NCBI GenBank assembly: GCA_016748015.1 | Contig: JAAOMT010000034.1 | Location: 272,277-336,276 of the forward strand | DNA: 64,000 nucleotides | Direction: 5' to 3' | DNA from: Geosiphon pyriformis | Lineage: Eukaryota > Glomeromycota > Glomeromycetes > Archaeosporales > Geosiphonaceae | Shown: one piece after another, positions 1 to 11,865 of the stretch | Layout: each line of letters opens with the position of its first letter | Numbering within the stretch: position 1 is the stretch's first letter | Notes under the pieces: model-generated | Seen by the model: the letters and a program-made list of their open reading frames with translations, nothing else | The model's database searches: none | Told to the model about the DNA's origin: nothing | Made by a program: the position numbers and the translations under genes

Positions 1-993
1 GTATCTAGAATTACCAAAAACAATACCACCATCCACCAACAAAAAATGTTCATCCACATGAGGAGGGAGAAGCCAAACAGAGAAAGCTGCAGCATCAGCA
101 ATGCTATTAGCGCAATCATTTCCCAACACACCAGAATGGCCCTTAACTTTGTGCCAGCTAACCCTCAAATTTTTCCTGTGGATAATATTCCTAATATGCC
201 AGCGCTCAACCCAACACTGATTATGAAAGTCAGGATACATCAAGTTCACCTCCGACTTGCAAGCATCCAAAGCTGCCTGGTTATCTAAAAACAGGCAAAC
301 AGAATGATCTACAGGCATGCACTCCAGAGCCAACACTACAGCCTGCAACTCTGCCAAAGTAGACAACATCAAACCCTGAACACAGACACCCAAACCCAAG
401 TTAATGTCCTCAAAAAAGGCAGCAGCCCTGGCCCTACAACCAGCCATGCCCAAATTTTTCACTGACCCATCCATATACACAGACAAACTATCAATGCTAA
501 TCTGAGAAAGATGATTACATACAGACACAAAATCATCAGAACCATGAATGTCCACAGGGCCAACACCACCCAAAGCCAAAGGAGAGGAAGGTGCACTATT
601 AAGAAATACAACAGAGCACTCAAACCACTCAAACCACTCAGGAACCGGACCACAAAGATCCAGTTTCTTCCACTACTTAAAGATGTACTAATCGAAGATA
701 CCCCCATGACAATCCCGAAGCTGATCCATAAAGGCAATACCATAACGCCAGAGAGAAGGCAAGTACTTAAAAAACAAGGATTTACCCAGAACAGCAGATA
801 TGGGCACCCCATTACGAAACCGAAAAGAGCTAGCCAAAGAGCCACCTAAAGACAAATTGCACCCAAAAAGAATGCGTACCATTCCTGACAAGAAATTATT
901 GGAAACACTAACATGGATATGAGCCAGTGAACTTAATGGATGAATGGGGTGCCAACACAGAACTTGCAAGTTGTGAGACCTGTGACTAAACAA
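1..993 (-). pseudogene. LINE copy A thumb and RNase H domain, cut by window edge
   Basis: Minus-strand translation from about 491 to 1 is open and gives the RNase H series YMDGS, LAELQAV, LDNQAAL and KGHSGVLGND, equivalent to YTDGS, LTELQAI, SDNQAAL and RHSGVLGNE of copy B. RNase H in LINEs removes the RNA template during second-strand synthesis. The segment 688-993 is the connecting region after RT. The residual frame is broken between about 460 and 690. Confidence 0.85.
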
Positions 994-1053
994 TTGACCC
1001 AGAACCCTGCAGGAGTTTGCAAAACTAATTAGTAAAGCAACCTTGCTTTCAGA

Positions 1054-3012
1054 CTAACATTGTGAGAAGGACTTCAAACCATAAAAGGAAGGATGATAAA
1101 TCATGTCACTAGGAAAATTGAGAGGAAGACCAGATTTAAGTTTCAAACCCTTGTGAATCAGAGCATCCCACTTGTTGCACACACCAACAGGGATAAAGCT
1201 GAACTGTGTCCTGTAGCTGACTATAGGATGGAGAACTGCCAACACCAGATACAAAAACTGCTTATCTGAAACTGCTTTCTTTAGAACCAAATTGCTGAAA
1301 AAACGAACATTCGAATGTGCCTTAGCCAAACTAGGCTTAGAAAGACCATCAGATGAGAGAAAAATACCAAGATACTGATGAGATTCACCTTTTTTGGCTA
1401 TAGAAATAGGTGAACCACTAATAAAAAGAGACAGATTGCTGATCCTGCTATTAATAAGAATGGCCACAGTTTTGTTGTTGTTGATTGAAATGTCATTAAT
1501 TTGAAAAAATTCACTAGCAATATTGAGAATATGTTGAGTAGCAGTTTGACTGCTGCCAACCCAAATTGTGTTATCGACAAAAGCCTTAGCAGTGAAAAAA
1601 GTAGAAAACCCAGCCTGAGATTCAGTGCAACCATTCCTAAAGACAAAATGAGAATTGAGTCTATACCTGCATACACTCTTCTGATGCTTGACCTCACACA
1701 AAAGAGGATCATAAAATATGCACCAAAGAAGAGAGGAAAAAACTTCTCCCTAGTCCAACCCATCATGTACACTATAACCATCAGTTAAACCAAAATTTGT
1801 CATAATCCGATTGGTTTGATTTCTATGAATATTACCGAAAAAACAAATAAACTTGCTACACATTTTGATCCTGACCAAACACTTCTCGAGATGCTCCCAT
1901 CCAATAGAGTTGTACGCTTTTCACATATCCTGCAACACCAGCCAAAGCTTCCGGTTCTTTTCTAAAGCATCCTCAACAACTGAACCAATAGCAAAAATAG
2001 GAGTTTGGGTAGTCATACCCTTCAAAACTGAAAAATTATTCCCATGAAAAACGTCATGAGCACTGCACGCCAGCAATATCCTGTCGGAAAAAATCTTGAA
2101 GAGGATCTTGCGAGCTGTCTTGATCAAGGCTATAGGTCTGGTATTTGTGAGAACACCTTCCCATTCATATGGTTTAGGGATCATCGAAACCCAAGCTTCC
2201 CTCCAAGAACCAGGCACAGACTCATGAGACAGACAAGAATTCAGTAGCATCAAGAGCATATTCAGAACAGACCTATCATTATGCATCCACAGCTCATTCA
2301 AAATACCCAAAAGACCAGCAGCCTTGCCAACAGGCAAATCAGAAACCACGCCAAACAATTCCAAAAACTCAATTGGCTACATTACACCAGAAAAAGCCTT
2401 ATCAAAAACGTAATCCAATGGCCGATACTGATGGTGCTACACATCAGAGACATCAGGAACCACCCTATGCTTTCTAATCTATTCTTCTATGATTTCATCC
2501 ATTCTTGATCTCACAGGACCAGGTTCTATAACCAGCTCATTGTCCACAACTAAGTAATCCAAGATGACCTTATGGGAAGAGTGCTCCAGAACGCTCCGAA
2601 TAGTGTGACCCTTGTTCAGCTCAAAACTTTCCATCCTCTTATAGATTGCCAATTTGATTTAAGATTGCTCTACATGCTTTGATTTTGCCATTTTAAGTGA
2701 GTGATAAGTTTTTCTGATCTTGGAAAGAGCTGACTGAACAGTATCAAGAGGTGAGCCAGAGAGAAAGAGAGACCTGACCACAGAGGCATTATCATCATCA
2801 AGAGAACCCCAGACTTCCAATAGTGAAATGAATTTGTCACGACAAATCGACTGAGAAGCTTTAACCAGCTTCGATATCAAAAGTTTTAACTTATGAAATT
2901 TGAATGATTCCTTAGTGAAGACACCATCATAGTTCTTAAACCATTTCTTCTTAAACACCTTATCAACTAAAAGAACCATTATCTTACGAACAATGTTCCA
3001 CATTATATTCAA
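1054..3012 (-). pseudogene. LINE copy A reverse transcriptase domain, inactivated
   Basis: The segment 2659-3012 is the endonuclease-RT linker. The RT fingers and palm follow: GKAAGLLGI, the ITRPIALIKTARK-type motif, then a palm motif A reading KAYNS (copy B has KAYDS) directly after a TGA that replaces an Arg codon. The catalytic box is AFVDNT at about 1581-1567, where copy B has VFVDDT. The second Asp is therefore Asn (codon 1572-1570, AAC). LINE RTs usually have F/Y-x-D-D here. With at least one stop and both palm aspartates affected, this RT cannot work. Confidence 0.9.
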
Positions 3013-3885
3013 ATCTGAGAATCACTGGGAGGCAATAAAATTATCAGAGAACATGGCAGCATTAGCTGCCGTAGCACCCTTGAACTTGTTTTATTTCGTG
3101 TTATCAGCACCCTTAAAATTAAACTTCCAATAATCTCTATTTGCCTGTTTGTGAAGAGAGTTCAATTGCACGTCCAATAAACCACCTAAACCCAAAGACA
3201 TGGAAACAGCCTGATGGTCCATTTTGAAATGTTCACCAACATCTGAGACATCATGGTGTACTATCATATTAACTAAATTTGAAGAAACTAACACATAGTC
3301 AATTGTTTTCTTAATACTTCTAGAGTTTGCCCAAGTAGGCAATTTCACAGCTGGGCTTTCTACCAAAGAATTTACCAGACCCAAATCAAGGCACTTCCTA
3401 AAACTTGCACATTTATGAGAACTATCTTCATTGAAATTGCCACCAAGAACAATGAAAGAAGATTCATTGACAGCTTTCACAATGAGAGAGTTGATCTCAC
3501 CAGCCTAAAAAAACCAAACTGCCAGAGAAGCACCAGCATAAAGCCCCAGAATCAACACAGAAAGTTTACTCTTGAAAAGTAATTTAACAGACAAGAGCCG
3601 ACTAGGCACCTCAGAAACTTTGCACATATGATGAGCCAAAGAAACGTCCATGATAACAGCAACACCCACACCCAAGTGACCAGAGTCTGAACCAGAAGTG
3701 AACACTCAGACATTATCAAACTTATCTGCAATCCATGAACAAACCTTACTCCTTAGTTTTGTTTCAGTAATAATAGAGACCAAATTGTTCATTTCCTTAT
3801 GCCACCTAATAATGTTCTCCTGCTTAGCAGAATTGTTCATGCCTCTGACATTGCATGTAGCAACTTTTCAGACCAAACTGCTCAT
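3013..3885 (-). pseudogene. LINE copy A APE-like endonuclease domain, inactivated
   Basis: This is the N-terminal part of ORF2. It would nick target DNA to prime reverse transcription. The pieces 3505-3705 and 3091-3480 align with copy B: LYAGAS (Tyr motif), IDYVLVSS (Asp motif) and DHQAV (the terminal Asp-His). The conserved GDFN motif reads GNFN here: codon 3438-3436 is AAT (Asn) where copy B has Asp, a G-to-A type change that should kill catalysis. A stop lies between the two pieces at about 3505, and the first segment also contains a stop just after the ORF2 start (a TGA where copy B has Trp). Confidence 0.85.
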
Positions 3886-5761
3886 TAAATGAGGGGTAGA
3901 GACACCAAGCACACACCTATACTATTCACTTTGGCCGAAAGGCCCAAAACCGTTTCCATTAAACACTTCATACTGTCTTCTAGCTTAGACACTGAAGACA
4001 TATTGAAAGACACCACTCCCACAACAGTCCCACCACTAGTGAACACACCCGAGCTCTCACTCATTACTACATCCACCTCTTGATCCTGTGATGAAGGGGT
4101 CACTAATGGCTGACATTCAGAGCTAGGCTGAGGAACTATTGGCCCGAGTGCATCCAACCTCTTAGCCAGCTTACCAACATGTTCCATGAGGCAGGCAAGA
4201 CTGCACTCAAGAGCAGCGAACCTATTGTTGACCTCCATCATAACCAGCAGGAACGGCTTCATCTCTAAAGAAGAGCCATTGTCTACCAAAACTTTCTGAC
4301 TAGAGAGGGGGAGCAAAGAAGACCCGTGAGCAACCTTTGTCCAAGAGAGACCACCAAAAAAGACTGGACGAGCAACTGGAGCCGAGCGTTTGGCATAAAT
4401 GGCCACCAGCCTGCTTTTATCCATGTCTGAGAAAGCCCTATGCAGCAAATTACCAGAAGAAAACTTCCCGCCAACTACACAACCCAATGACATATGACCC
4501 AACTTCTTACACTTGGTGCATTTAGCAGAGATGAGATGAGACCAGCGGAAATTGGTGTTTCTAAGTACTGGCATGGTTCCCACAGCAGCATCCAATGATT
4601 CAGCAGAGTCAAAGCAAACAACAGCACACCTGGCTCGAGCATATGTAATAGAATGATGATCAATGACGCATGTTTTTCCACCCACAGATTTAACAAAATC
4701 CCAGATATTATGAGTATTAGTCTCTATTGGCAATGTGTAGAACAGTGCCCTATGTCAATTTCTTGCATCCCATGCCTCTTTGTCTGAATCAGCCCTGGCC
4801 ACACATACAGCATTTTTTCTGATTAGAATGGACCACTCAGCTGCAACCAAATCAGCCTGATCCAGTTGCTCGAATTCTACCACTGCCTTCTGCTACAGCC
4901 CAATTAACTGCATCTTGATCGCCTTAATAACTTCAAACTCAGATAGTGCAGCATGCACAGCCTCAGCCGATGTTCCAATTAGAATTTCTTTTATGACCAC
5001 AGCCCAATCTAATTGCCCAGATGATTTTTTGAGATTGGTGTTTACTAGGATCTTTGCACTTGCAGCCTTATCAGTAGCTTTCATTAGACTCGATTCGGAA
5101 GTGAACATCACTCTGATGATTTCTGAGAATTTTGTGGGGGTAGATGCCCCTCCAAAACCATTGATTCTAGAAAATAATTTCCTCACTACCACAAGCTTTT
5201 CCTGAGAAGAATTGCCAGCCACCTTATCCAAGCCAATATCTAACGTGAATGACTTCCTGACTGAAACATTGACCAAGTTTTCAAAGGAGAGGGGAGCTCA
5301 AAAGGAGCATTCGAGAGAATACTATTACCATCACTCTTCTTTGAGAAATCAATTTTTCCTAACGGCTTGCCTAATGCCTTCTTGGTTTTGACTTTTGAAC
5401 TCATGGGTGTTTGATCATGATCCCCACCAGCCAGAGCACCACCTTTACCAAAATCAAAGCTGGTCTCCTCCACCAGACACTCCTCTTCTATATCAATACT
5501 CTCAGACTCAGTAGTGTCCCCAGTTTCTGAATTCCATGAATGGCTCTTCTGGACTTTAGAAGCCACTTTTTCGCCACTGGAACCATCTTCTAAAACACTT
5601 CTCCTCCTCTTCTTTCTTGACAAGACTGTCTCAAAACCATCACCAGAATTAGAACTCTTAGCAGCTTTCTTCATGACAGCAGTATATGGGCCAACAGTAG
5701 TCTTGTAATCGAACAGAAACAGTTTAAAGATATTGTACTGAATGGTAAAAACTTCTTTCAA
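3885..5761 (-). pseudogene. LINE copy A ORF1 (nucleic-acid-binding protein with CCHC knuckle), broken
   Basis: The likely start is the Met at 5674 (MKKAAKSSNS), matching the start of copy B; an open stretch continues upstream to 5761. The N-terminal part has a basic RKKRRR cluster and an acidic, Ser-rich stretch. The C-terminal part (3885-4733) carries an intact CCHC zinc knuckle with spacing C-x2-C-x4-H-x4-C (CTKCKKLGHMSLGC), as in retroelement ORF1 and Gag RNA-binding proteins. Three reading-frame pieces (5240-5761, 4893-5276, 3885-4733) show frameshifts and stops between them. ORF1 ends in TAA, whose last A is the first base of the ORF2 ATG (TAATG at 3887-3883). Confidence 0.85.
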
Positions 5762-5800
5762 AAAAACTTTTTAGACTCTTTTTTGGGATTTGTGGATGAA

Positions 5801-6479
5801 CGAAAGAAAGAAGTTTATTAATATTTAATTTTTATTATTAACAAAAGTCTTTATATACTTAATAATAGTACTTTAAATATGCAATTTTTTAACAGTTTTA
5901 GATTCATATATTTTATAAAACTTATAAGTTTTTTTTAAACAAGCCAAAAATTGTTTAATTTTATTATTATTAAAATTATTACTTAAAAAGTTCAAAAATT
6001 TTATAGCCAATTTTAAGTTAAGTTTAATTTACAAATTTATTAGTATATTAAATTTTTCCAAATTACTCAACTTAAATGTTTTTAAAATTCTGAAAATAAG
6101 TAATTTCAATTTGTAAATTTTAAAAAATATAATATTTTTAACTAAATTTTATTTTAAAATTATATTTTAAACAATATAATATTAATTATATTATATAAGA
6201 TCTTATTAAATACAATTTATATTTTATTAAAATCATGTTTTTTCTTACTAACTTTAAATTTATTTACAACTTATAAAGTAGTATTTAAAAAAAACTGTTA
6301 AATTTGTCTATATTTTTTTATTAATATTAGTAATTTTATATTTTTATTGGTTTTTATTGGTTTTTTTGTATATATAATTAAGTTAAAAACTCAAAAAAAT
6401 TTTCAACTCAATATTTATTAATAATGCTATATAATTTATATTAAAAAACTTATTAGATCAATAATTTTGTTAATTATAT
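5801..6479. other. AT-rich spacer between LINE copy A and gypsy-1
   Basis: Strongly AT-rich by eye, with no open frame worth naming. It probably continues the AT-rich block that resumes at 14210 on the other side of gypsy-1, since the element inserted into it. No gene, tRNA or repeat unit is recognised here. Confidence 0.6.
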
Positions 6480-7218
6480 TGTTACAAGTTAGAGTAACAA
6501 GCTAACGGATAGCAAAGGAGAACAGTATTGTATAGTGATGGAAATAAACAAAGAGGAAATTACAATAAGGGAGCAAATTGAATAAGTAGAAATTCAATGT
6601 GCGTGATCAGTCTCATAAAAATTACAGTCACTAATCTTTTCTTAAATCTGAAGGTAGAGAAATAGTCCATGATTGTCAACAAAATAACACTGCTGCTATT
6701 ATTCTATGCCTCAACTTAGCAATTTTTAGAATCAATAACAGGTATTATTGTACTTTTCAATCGTTTCTTTATTCAATGAATTACAAGAACAAGCCAATTG
6801 CTTCTCAGGCTAATTCTAACAAATACAAATCAAGAAGGGGAAAAGATAAGGTATGTGAATACCAACAAGTAGATACTTGAAGATAAGGAAAGGTGAATAA
6901 GTGATTATGAGAGGAAGTAATTGATATTGTTTATTTTGTTACTTTTAATCATGTTTTTTTACAGCTAAGGGAATCATCACTTATATAGCTATCTAAAGTG
7001 GTCAACAATCAGATCAATAATCAGGTCAATGATCAGATCAATGATTAGGTCAACGATCAGGTTATTGATCAGGTCAATAATCAGGTCAATAATTAGGTCA
7101 ACGGTCAGGTCATTGATTAGGTCAACAATCACTATCTAAAAATAGGGTGGCTAATTATATGACATCAGTGGCTAATACATGTAATAACTAATAAAAACTA
7201 TGAGTTTCAACCATAACA
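6480..7218 (-). repeat. gypsy-1 3' LTR (739 bp)
   Basis: It matches 13555-14209 and the solo LTR at 48321-49072 along its length. It begins TGTTAC and ends ATAACA, the usual TG...CA inverted ends. It contains eleven 12-bp tandem units (7001-7132). Confidence 0.92.
7001..7132. repeat. 12-bp minisatellite inside the 3' LTR, 11 units
   Basis: The unit is GTCAATAATCAG with small variants (gtcaacaatcag, atcaataatcag, gtcaatgatcag and so on). Eleven consecutive units are counted here, against four in the 5' LTR (14076-14123) and eleven in the solo LTR (48854-48985). Confidence 0.9.
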
Positions 7219-7236
7219 TCATCCTCTCCAAAAAAA
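7219..7236 (-). promoter_or_regulatory. gypsy-1 polypurine tract
   Basis: On the minus strand the bases directly before the 3' LTR read TTTTGGAGAGGATGA, a purine-rich run in the position where plus-strand DNA synthesis is primed. Confidence 0.75.
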
Positions 7237-7580
7237 TTGAGCTCCAGTGAAATCAAGCTATTTATGGGATAGTCTATGTGAAGGGTTTTGTCTAACTCAA
7301 AACTAACTAGTTTGTTGAAGTCTTTTGTGGATAGGGTATATAATACTTAAGGTAAAATAAGTTTTGTATCCAAGAGACCAAATCTTTGTATAAGAGTTCT
7401 GGCTCTTTTAGCAATAGTCAAAACTCTTGGGACATCCAATTATATAATGCCCAAAATTTTTCCTTGTATCTCTGAAGTTGTTTTCTTCATGAGCTTCATG
7501 TCTTTTATGATTTCACCAAGACAACCATAGAGTTCTAGTTGTCTTCTATATGACAAGTTTTTGTCTATGGGCAAGATTTT
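7237..7580 (-). other. gypsy-1 region between last ORF and polypurine tract
   Basis: This is the 3' non-coding or degraded coding part of gypsy-1. One minus-strand frame reads with a few stops up to the purine tract, ending LDFTGAQFFWRG. No domain is recognised. Confidence 0.5.
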
Positions 7581-7940
7581 TTATATCATTTTTCCAATTG
7601 TGCTAGAAGGTGAAAGTATCACTGCTGTTATGCTTTCCAGCAGATATTTATCCATTTTGCCACCAATTCTTTTTCTTCTGGTAGTTGTTTTCTTTGGTCT
7701 AATAACAGTATGAGTTCTACTGTTATTTGTTATGATGGTTTGTTTTCCAATAGTCAGAGTAGCATTTGGATAGTTCTTGATCCAGTATTCATGGAGAGTA
7801 TAGAAAGTGTTTTGAATGTTTTGATCCAGAAAATAATTGTTTATGTCGATTGAAGATACCTTTGTTTTGGGAATAGTGCATTTATTTATATCTGATTTTT
7901 GCTGATCATTTGGGTCAGTATTACCACAACAGGTAACCAA
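7581..7940 (-). CDS. gypsy-1 extra ORF after integrase, unknown function (119 aa)
   Basis: An uninterrupted minus-strand frame begins inside the end of the integrase frame (20-base overlap) and lies between integrase and the 3' LTR. The C-terminal half has a basic patch (TTTRRKRIGGK). There is no signal peptide, membrane helix or conserved motif I recognise. It could be a displaced integrase C-terminal tail, an accessory ORF, or a frame left open by chance. Its place in the element is certain; its role is not. Confidence 0.4.
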   Translation of the reverse strand: MVTCCGNTDPNDQQKSDINKCTIPKTKVSSIDINNYFLDQNIQNTFYTLHEYWIKNYPNATLTIGKQTIITNNSRTHTVIRPKKTTTRRKRIGGKMDKYLLESITAVILSPSSTIGKMI

Positions 7941-9002
7941 TCAGGTCGTTTGTGATATTCTTGAGTCGCATGCCATGAACAGGGTGATCACTGAATATTG
8001 TTCCATATTGATCTTGTAGGATATATGAACCATTGTTCAAAACTTTGTTGACTATAAAAGGTTCTTTCCAGCAGCTAGAGAATTTATCACCATAGACATT
8101 GTCTCTGTCTGAATGGTATTCCAAAACTAAGTCACCAACACTTAAGAAAAGTGTTTTATAGGTCTTTTTTTTCTTTTTGAGCTTCTCTTGGAACTGTTTT
8201 ATCTTTTCAAAGGCAATTATCCGTGTTTCTACCAATGAGTCAAGAATGGTACCAAGTTTTCTTTGCAAAATGTTCTTGTAATCTTCTATTGTTATTTCTT
8301 CAAAAAGTATTGTTTCTATATTTATTTTTATTGGTAGAGTTGTCATTCGTTCATAGAGCAGATAAAAGGGTTCATAACTTGTTATGTCATGATTTACAGT
8401 TCTGTAGGTGAACAAAGCTGAAGGCAATACTTTGTCCCATAGGTTGGTTTCTTCACTGGTTTTGGCTAGGGTTTCATATAGTGTTCTATTAAAATGTTCC
8501 ACTAGGCCATTTGTTTGGGGGTGATAAGGGGAAGAGAGTTTATGACGTATTCCCATTTTTCTGCAAAGTTTTTCAACCAGTGTACTGAGAAAAGCTCTTC
8601 TTCTGTCAGATAAAAGTTCTTTGGGGCAGCCATGGCGACAAATGATATTTTCATAAATGAAATTGGCAATTGAGACTGCTGTTTGATCTGGGGTGGCTCT
8701 TACTTCTACCCACTTTGTAAGATAGTCGGTAGCTGTGATAATGTATCTGTTGCCATCAGGAGTTACTATTAAAGGTCCAACAACATCTATACCAATTCTG
8801 TCAAATGTTGACTAACAGAGATTGGATGAATATCTTCCTTGCAATTGGGTTTTCCTCTTCTTTGGCAGGTATCACAGGTTTTGATGTATTTAGCAATGTC
8901 TTTTCCCAAGGTAGGCCAATAATAATGAGCTAGAGTTTTCTGAATTGTTTTTGTTTTTCCGAAGTGTCCAGCTAATAAATCAGTGTGCATATTGTAGATC
9001 AC
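7921..9002 (-). pseudogene. gypsy-1 integrase (HHCC + DDE), one frameshift
   Basis: The segment 8787-9002 holds the HHCC zinc-binding domain (two His, then CDTC). The catalytic core follows in another frame from about 8812. It has Asp in IGID at 8787-8785, Asp in LLSD at 8607-8605, and Glu in GLVEH at 8499-8497. The second Asp and the Glu are separated by 35 residues, the classic D-x35-E spacing. The core frame is open to 7921, with a Lys-rich segment and a VGDLVLE-like C-terminal domain. The only clear lesion is a one-base frame change near 8812, so this is among the best preserved parts of the element. Confidence 0.9.
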
Positions 9003-9029
9003 AATTTCTCTTTCTTCAAATCTGATGAC

Positions 9030-10480
9030 TCTCTAGGGGCAGTCAGGATCTTTTTGATTTCTTTTATAAAATTGGTTCTGGTGAATCAAATAGAAATTTG
9101 ATTGTTTGTGCAAATGTTCTCTTTGTTGTTGTGTGTATTTTGGTGGGTATTGTTCTTTACCCAAAAATTCTATTAAGGCAGAGTAGTTGTCCAAGTCCAT
9201 TATCATGTTTGTCAAAAAAGAGAAATTACTAATAATTAAGTTGGTTTGGTTTGAGAGGGTTGTTCTGTCATTGAATGGTAAGTCTGGAAAGAGTGTCAGT
9301 GTTTTGATGATTAGCTTTTTTGTGGTGTTGAATGTCATAGTTAAATTCATCCAAGTGGAGTATTCAGCGAGTTATCCATTTATGTTCCAGGTTTTTTTTG
9401 TTGTGTAGCTAAATCAAAGCTTGATGATCTGTTACCACCAAAAATTTTACACCTTTAAGATATTTGTCCCAGTAGCTGATAGCCCAAACTACTGCTAAGC
9501 ATTCTTGCTCTGTAACTGAGTAGTTCCTTTCTGCTGGTGTAAGAGTTCTACTGGCATATGCTATGGCATGTTTCCTGCCATCTTCGTCTTTCTGGGAAAG
9601 AACAGCACTAAGTCCATAGCCAGATACATCAGTATGGAGAATAAAAAATTGATCCAGATTAGGTTGCATGAGGATAGGTTCTGTAACCAGTTTTTCCTTC
9701 AGAATTTCAAATGCTTTTTGTTGATAAGTGCCCCAGTGATAATTGATGTTTTTCCTAAGTAGCTGATTGAGAGAAGTGGCAATTTTGGAGAAATTTTTGA
9801 CAAACTTGTGATAATAAGAGGCCAAACCAAGAAAAGAGCGTAGTTTATAAATATTCATTGGTTGTCTAATGTTTTAAACTTTTTCAATTTTGGCTGGATC
9901 AGAGAAGATTCCATTTTTTGTAATAAGATGACCAAGAAACTGGGTGGATTGATGTCCAAAAAATGATTTGATTGGATTGATCTTGAGGCCAGCATTTCTA
10001 AGGAGGTCAAAAACCTTTTGCAAATGTTCAAGGTGTTTATCCCAGGTTTTTGAATATACCATTATGTCATCCAAGTAGACTAGAACAAAGTTTTCTTTTA
10101 CTGATTCAAATACTTTGTTCATTAAGCATTGAAAGGTGAAAGGAGCATTTGTGAGACCAAAAGGCATGACTGTGAATTCGTAGGTGCCATACTTGGTGAT
10201 GAAGGCAGTTTTCTTTCTGCTTTCTGGATCCATCTCTACTTGCCAGAATCCAGCAATTAAGTCAATGGTTGAGAAGAAAGTGGCAACATGGAATTGGTCT
10301 AGCATTGCATCAATCTTGAGAAGTGGGTACATGTCTCTTTCAGTAATGGCATTTAATTGGCAATAGTCAACACAAAAGCATAGGGTTCCTTTTTTCTTGG
10401 ATATTACTACAACTGGGAATGTCCATTCACTCTTGGTTTCCTGTATGAATCCAAGAGTTTTTATTCAGGTTATTTCTTTT
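9030..10480 (-). pseudogene. gypsy-1 reverse transcriptase and RNase H
   Basis: RT motifs in order are FPVVVISKKKG, CVDYCQLN, STIDLIAGFWQV, MPFGLTNAP and the catalytic YLDDIMVYSK (YxDD intact). The connection and RNase H follow with LRSFLGLASYYHKF, LHTDVSGYGL, AYASRTLTPAERNY and TEQECLAVVWA. RT (9874-10332) and RNase H (9409-9858) share one frame, separated by a single TAA near 9871 where related elements have Lys. A stop also lies near 10464. After about 9270 the frame changes again toward integrase. The RT active site itself looks intact. Confidence 0.93.
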
Positions 10481-11100
10481 TTGATAAACTTATCATTGCA
10501 CCAGTTGGATTGATAGGGCTTCAAATGGATGGGGCGAGTTTCTCTGGTAATAATGGTGTGTTATATCACATGTGTACGTCCAGGAGATTCACTTTTTTTT
10601 GAGACAACTGGGCTGTTTCTAGCCAGCAGGTTTTCAATGTCTATCTTTCTTTCTTCTGGAGAGAGTTCTCTTTGTTCTACAACCAGTGATTGGATTTCAG
10701 GTGGTTCATTTTCAAAGAACTTTTGGACTTCTTTTATTTCCTCATGGGGTATCAAGCTGATTGGTTCCCAATCTTTGTAATAGATCAGGCAGGACATGCA
10801 TTCATCACTAGGAGAATACAATGGTTTGTCGCACCAGCACCGGGCACAAGGACCATGCCACCAATAACTGTATTTGGCTTTCTTGCCTGGCTTTCTGTTA
10901 AAGGTTCTTCTGAGCATGTTATAATAAGGCCAGCAGATTAGCTTGCCATTGACAATGATTCCTTTTTTATCTGTCTTGATATTATTCAGTGGTTTGCCAT
11001 TGCTGGTGAAGATGGTATAAGCAAGTTCAGCAGTTTCTTCTTGTTCTTCTTGTTCTTCTTCTTCCTCACTTTCTTCATTATTTGATTCATCTAATTCATT
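10481..11100 (-). pseudogene. gypsy-1 protease-RT linker with cysteine cluster
   Basis: The frame is shared with protease and RT. It encodes an acidic Glu-rich run (about 11030-11100) and then a cysteine cluster WWHGPCARCWC...CMSC at about 10790-10860, two CxxC-like pairs that look able to bind zinc. I do not recognise this as a named domain. Gypsy-2 also has a Cys-rich stretch between protease and RT, although the sequences do not obviously align. Confidence 0.6.
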
Positions 11101-11865
11101 TTCTTCTGGGCTCTGCTTGGGTACTGGGGGAGTTATTCAATAGCAATACTTAACCACAATGGGTTTTTCACCACATCTGATGGTTAGTTCACAGAGTTCA
11201 TAATCAAGCAAAACTTTTGCTTTCTTGAGTCATTCATTGCCAACAATGATGGTGTATTCTTTCGTTTTAGATACTTCCATATCAGTTTCAATGCTAATGC
11301 CATTGATGCAGACAGGAATAGCTTTGGCTATGCCAAGCCCTTTTTTCTTATCACCATGCACATTGGTCATTGGTCGTGTGGATGGTTCATCAATTTTTCT
11401 GCCAATTGCTTCAAGAAAGTGTTTGGCAATAACACTAACAAATGATCCACTGTCTAAAATTAAATCAATGAAGTAGCCAGCCACTTGGGCTTTACAAATT
11501 AGAGGAGTAACATTGCTATTGTCAGCAAGTCCAGCTTGGCAAGGACATTTGTTGGTTTTGGGTGTCTTTTTCTTTGGAATCAGAGATTTGCGAAGATCTT
11601 TTCTGAATTGTGGATGGGTCATCAATTGGCCAAAGATTATATGTGCTGGGGTTTCCATGAGGTCTTTGACAACAGAATAGGGGCCGGATTTTTGAACTAT
11701 TTCTGGAGGTTCTAATTTTGGAGGGTTTTTAAAAACTTTGGCTTTTGGGGGCTCATTGTTGTCAGCAGTTGATGTAGAAGCTTTATTGGGGTCCAAAACG
11801 AAATCAACTTTGGCTTTCTTCTTCTTTCTTGTGGATTCAGAGGGGTTGATTGCTAATTCATCCAT
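11101..11865 (-). pseudogene. gypsy-1 aspartic protease
   Basis: The retropepsin active site LILDSGS lies at about 11450-11470, followed by VIAKHFLEAIG and an IVGNE motif near 11230 that resembles the usual G-N-D end of the domain. The N-terminal part is basic (STRKKKKAK). The frame is the one used for RT, and a stop follows at 11227-11229. Confidence 0.85.

Larger units (their letters stand above)
1..5800 (-). mobile_element. LINE (non-LTR retrotransposon), copy A, 3' end cut by window edge
   Basis: Reading right to left on the minus strand the order is basic N-terminus, CCHC zinc knuckle, APE-type endonuclease, reverse transcriptase and RNase H. APE plus RNase H is the architecture of the I/Tad-like groups (family knowledge). 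The same order and closely similar protein sequence recur at 37829-44560 and 51627-56997. This copy is interrupted by several stops and frameshifts and has lost catalytic residues in endonuclease and RT, so it cannot be autonomous. The 5' boundary is placed near 5800, where the sequence changes abruptly to AT-rich DNA. The RNase H domain is still open at base 1, so the 3' end lies outside the window. Confidence 0.9.

Noticed and set aside
7001-7132. Regular short repeats as a CRISPR array
   Set aside because: Units are 12 bp and contiguous, with no spacers, and lie inside an LTR of a eukaryotic retroelement.
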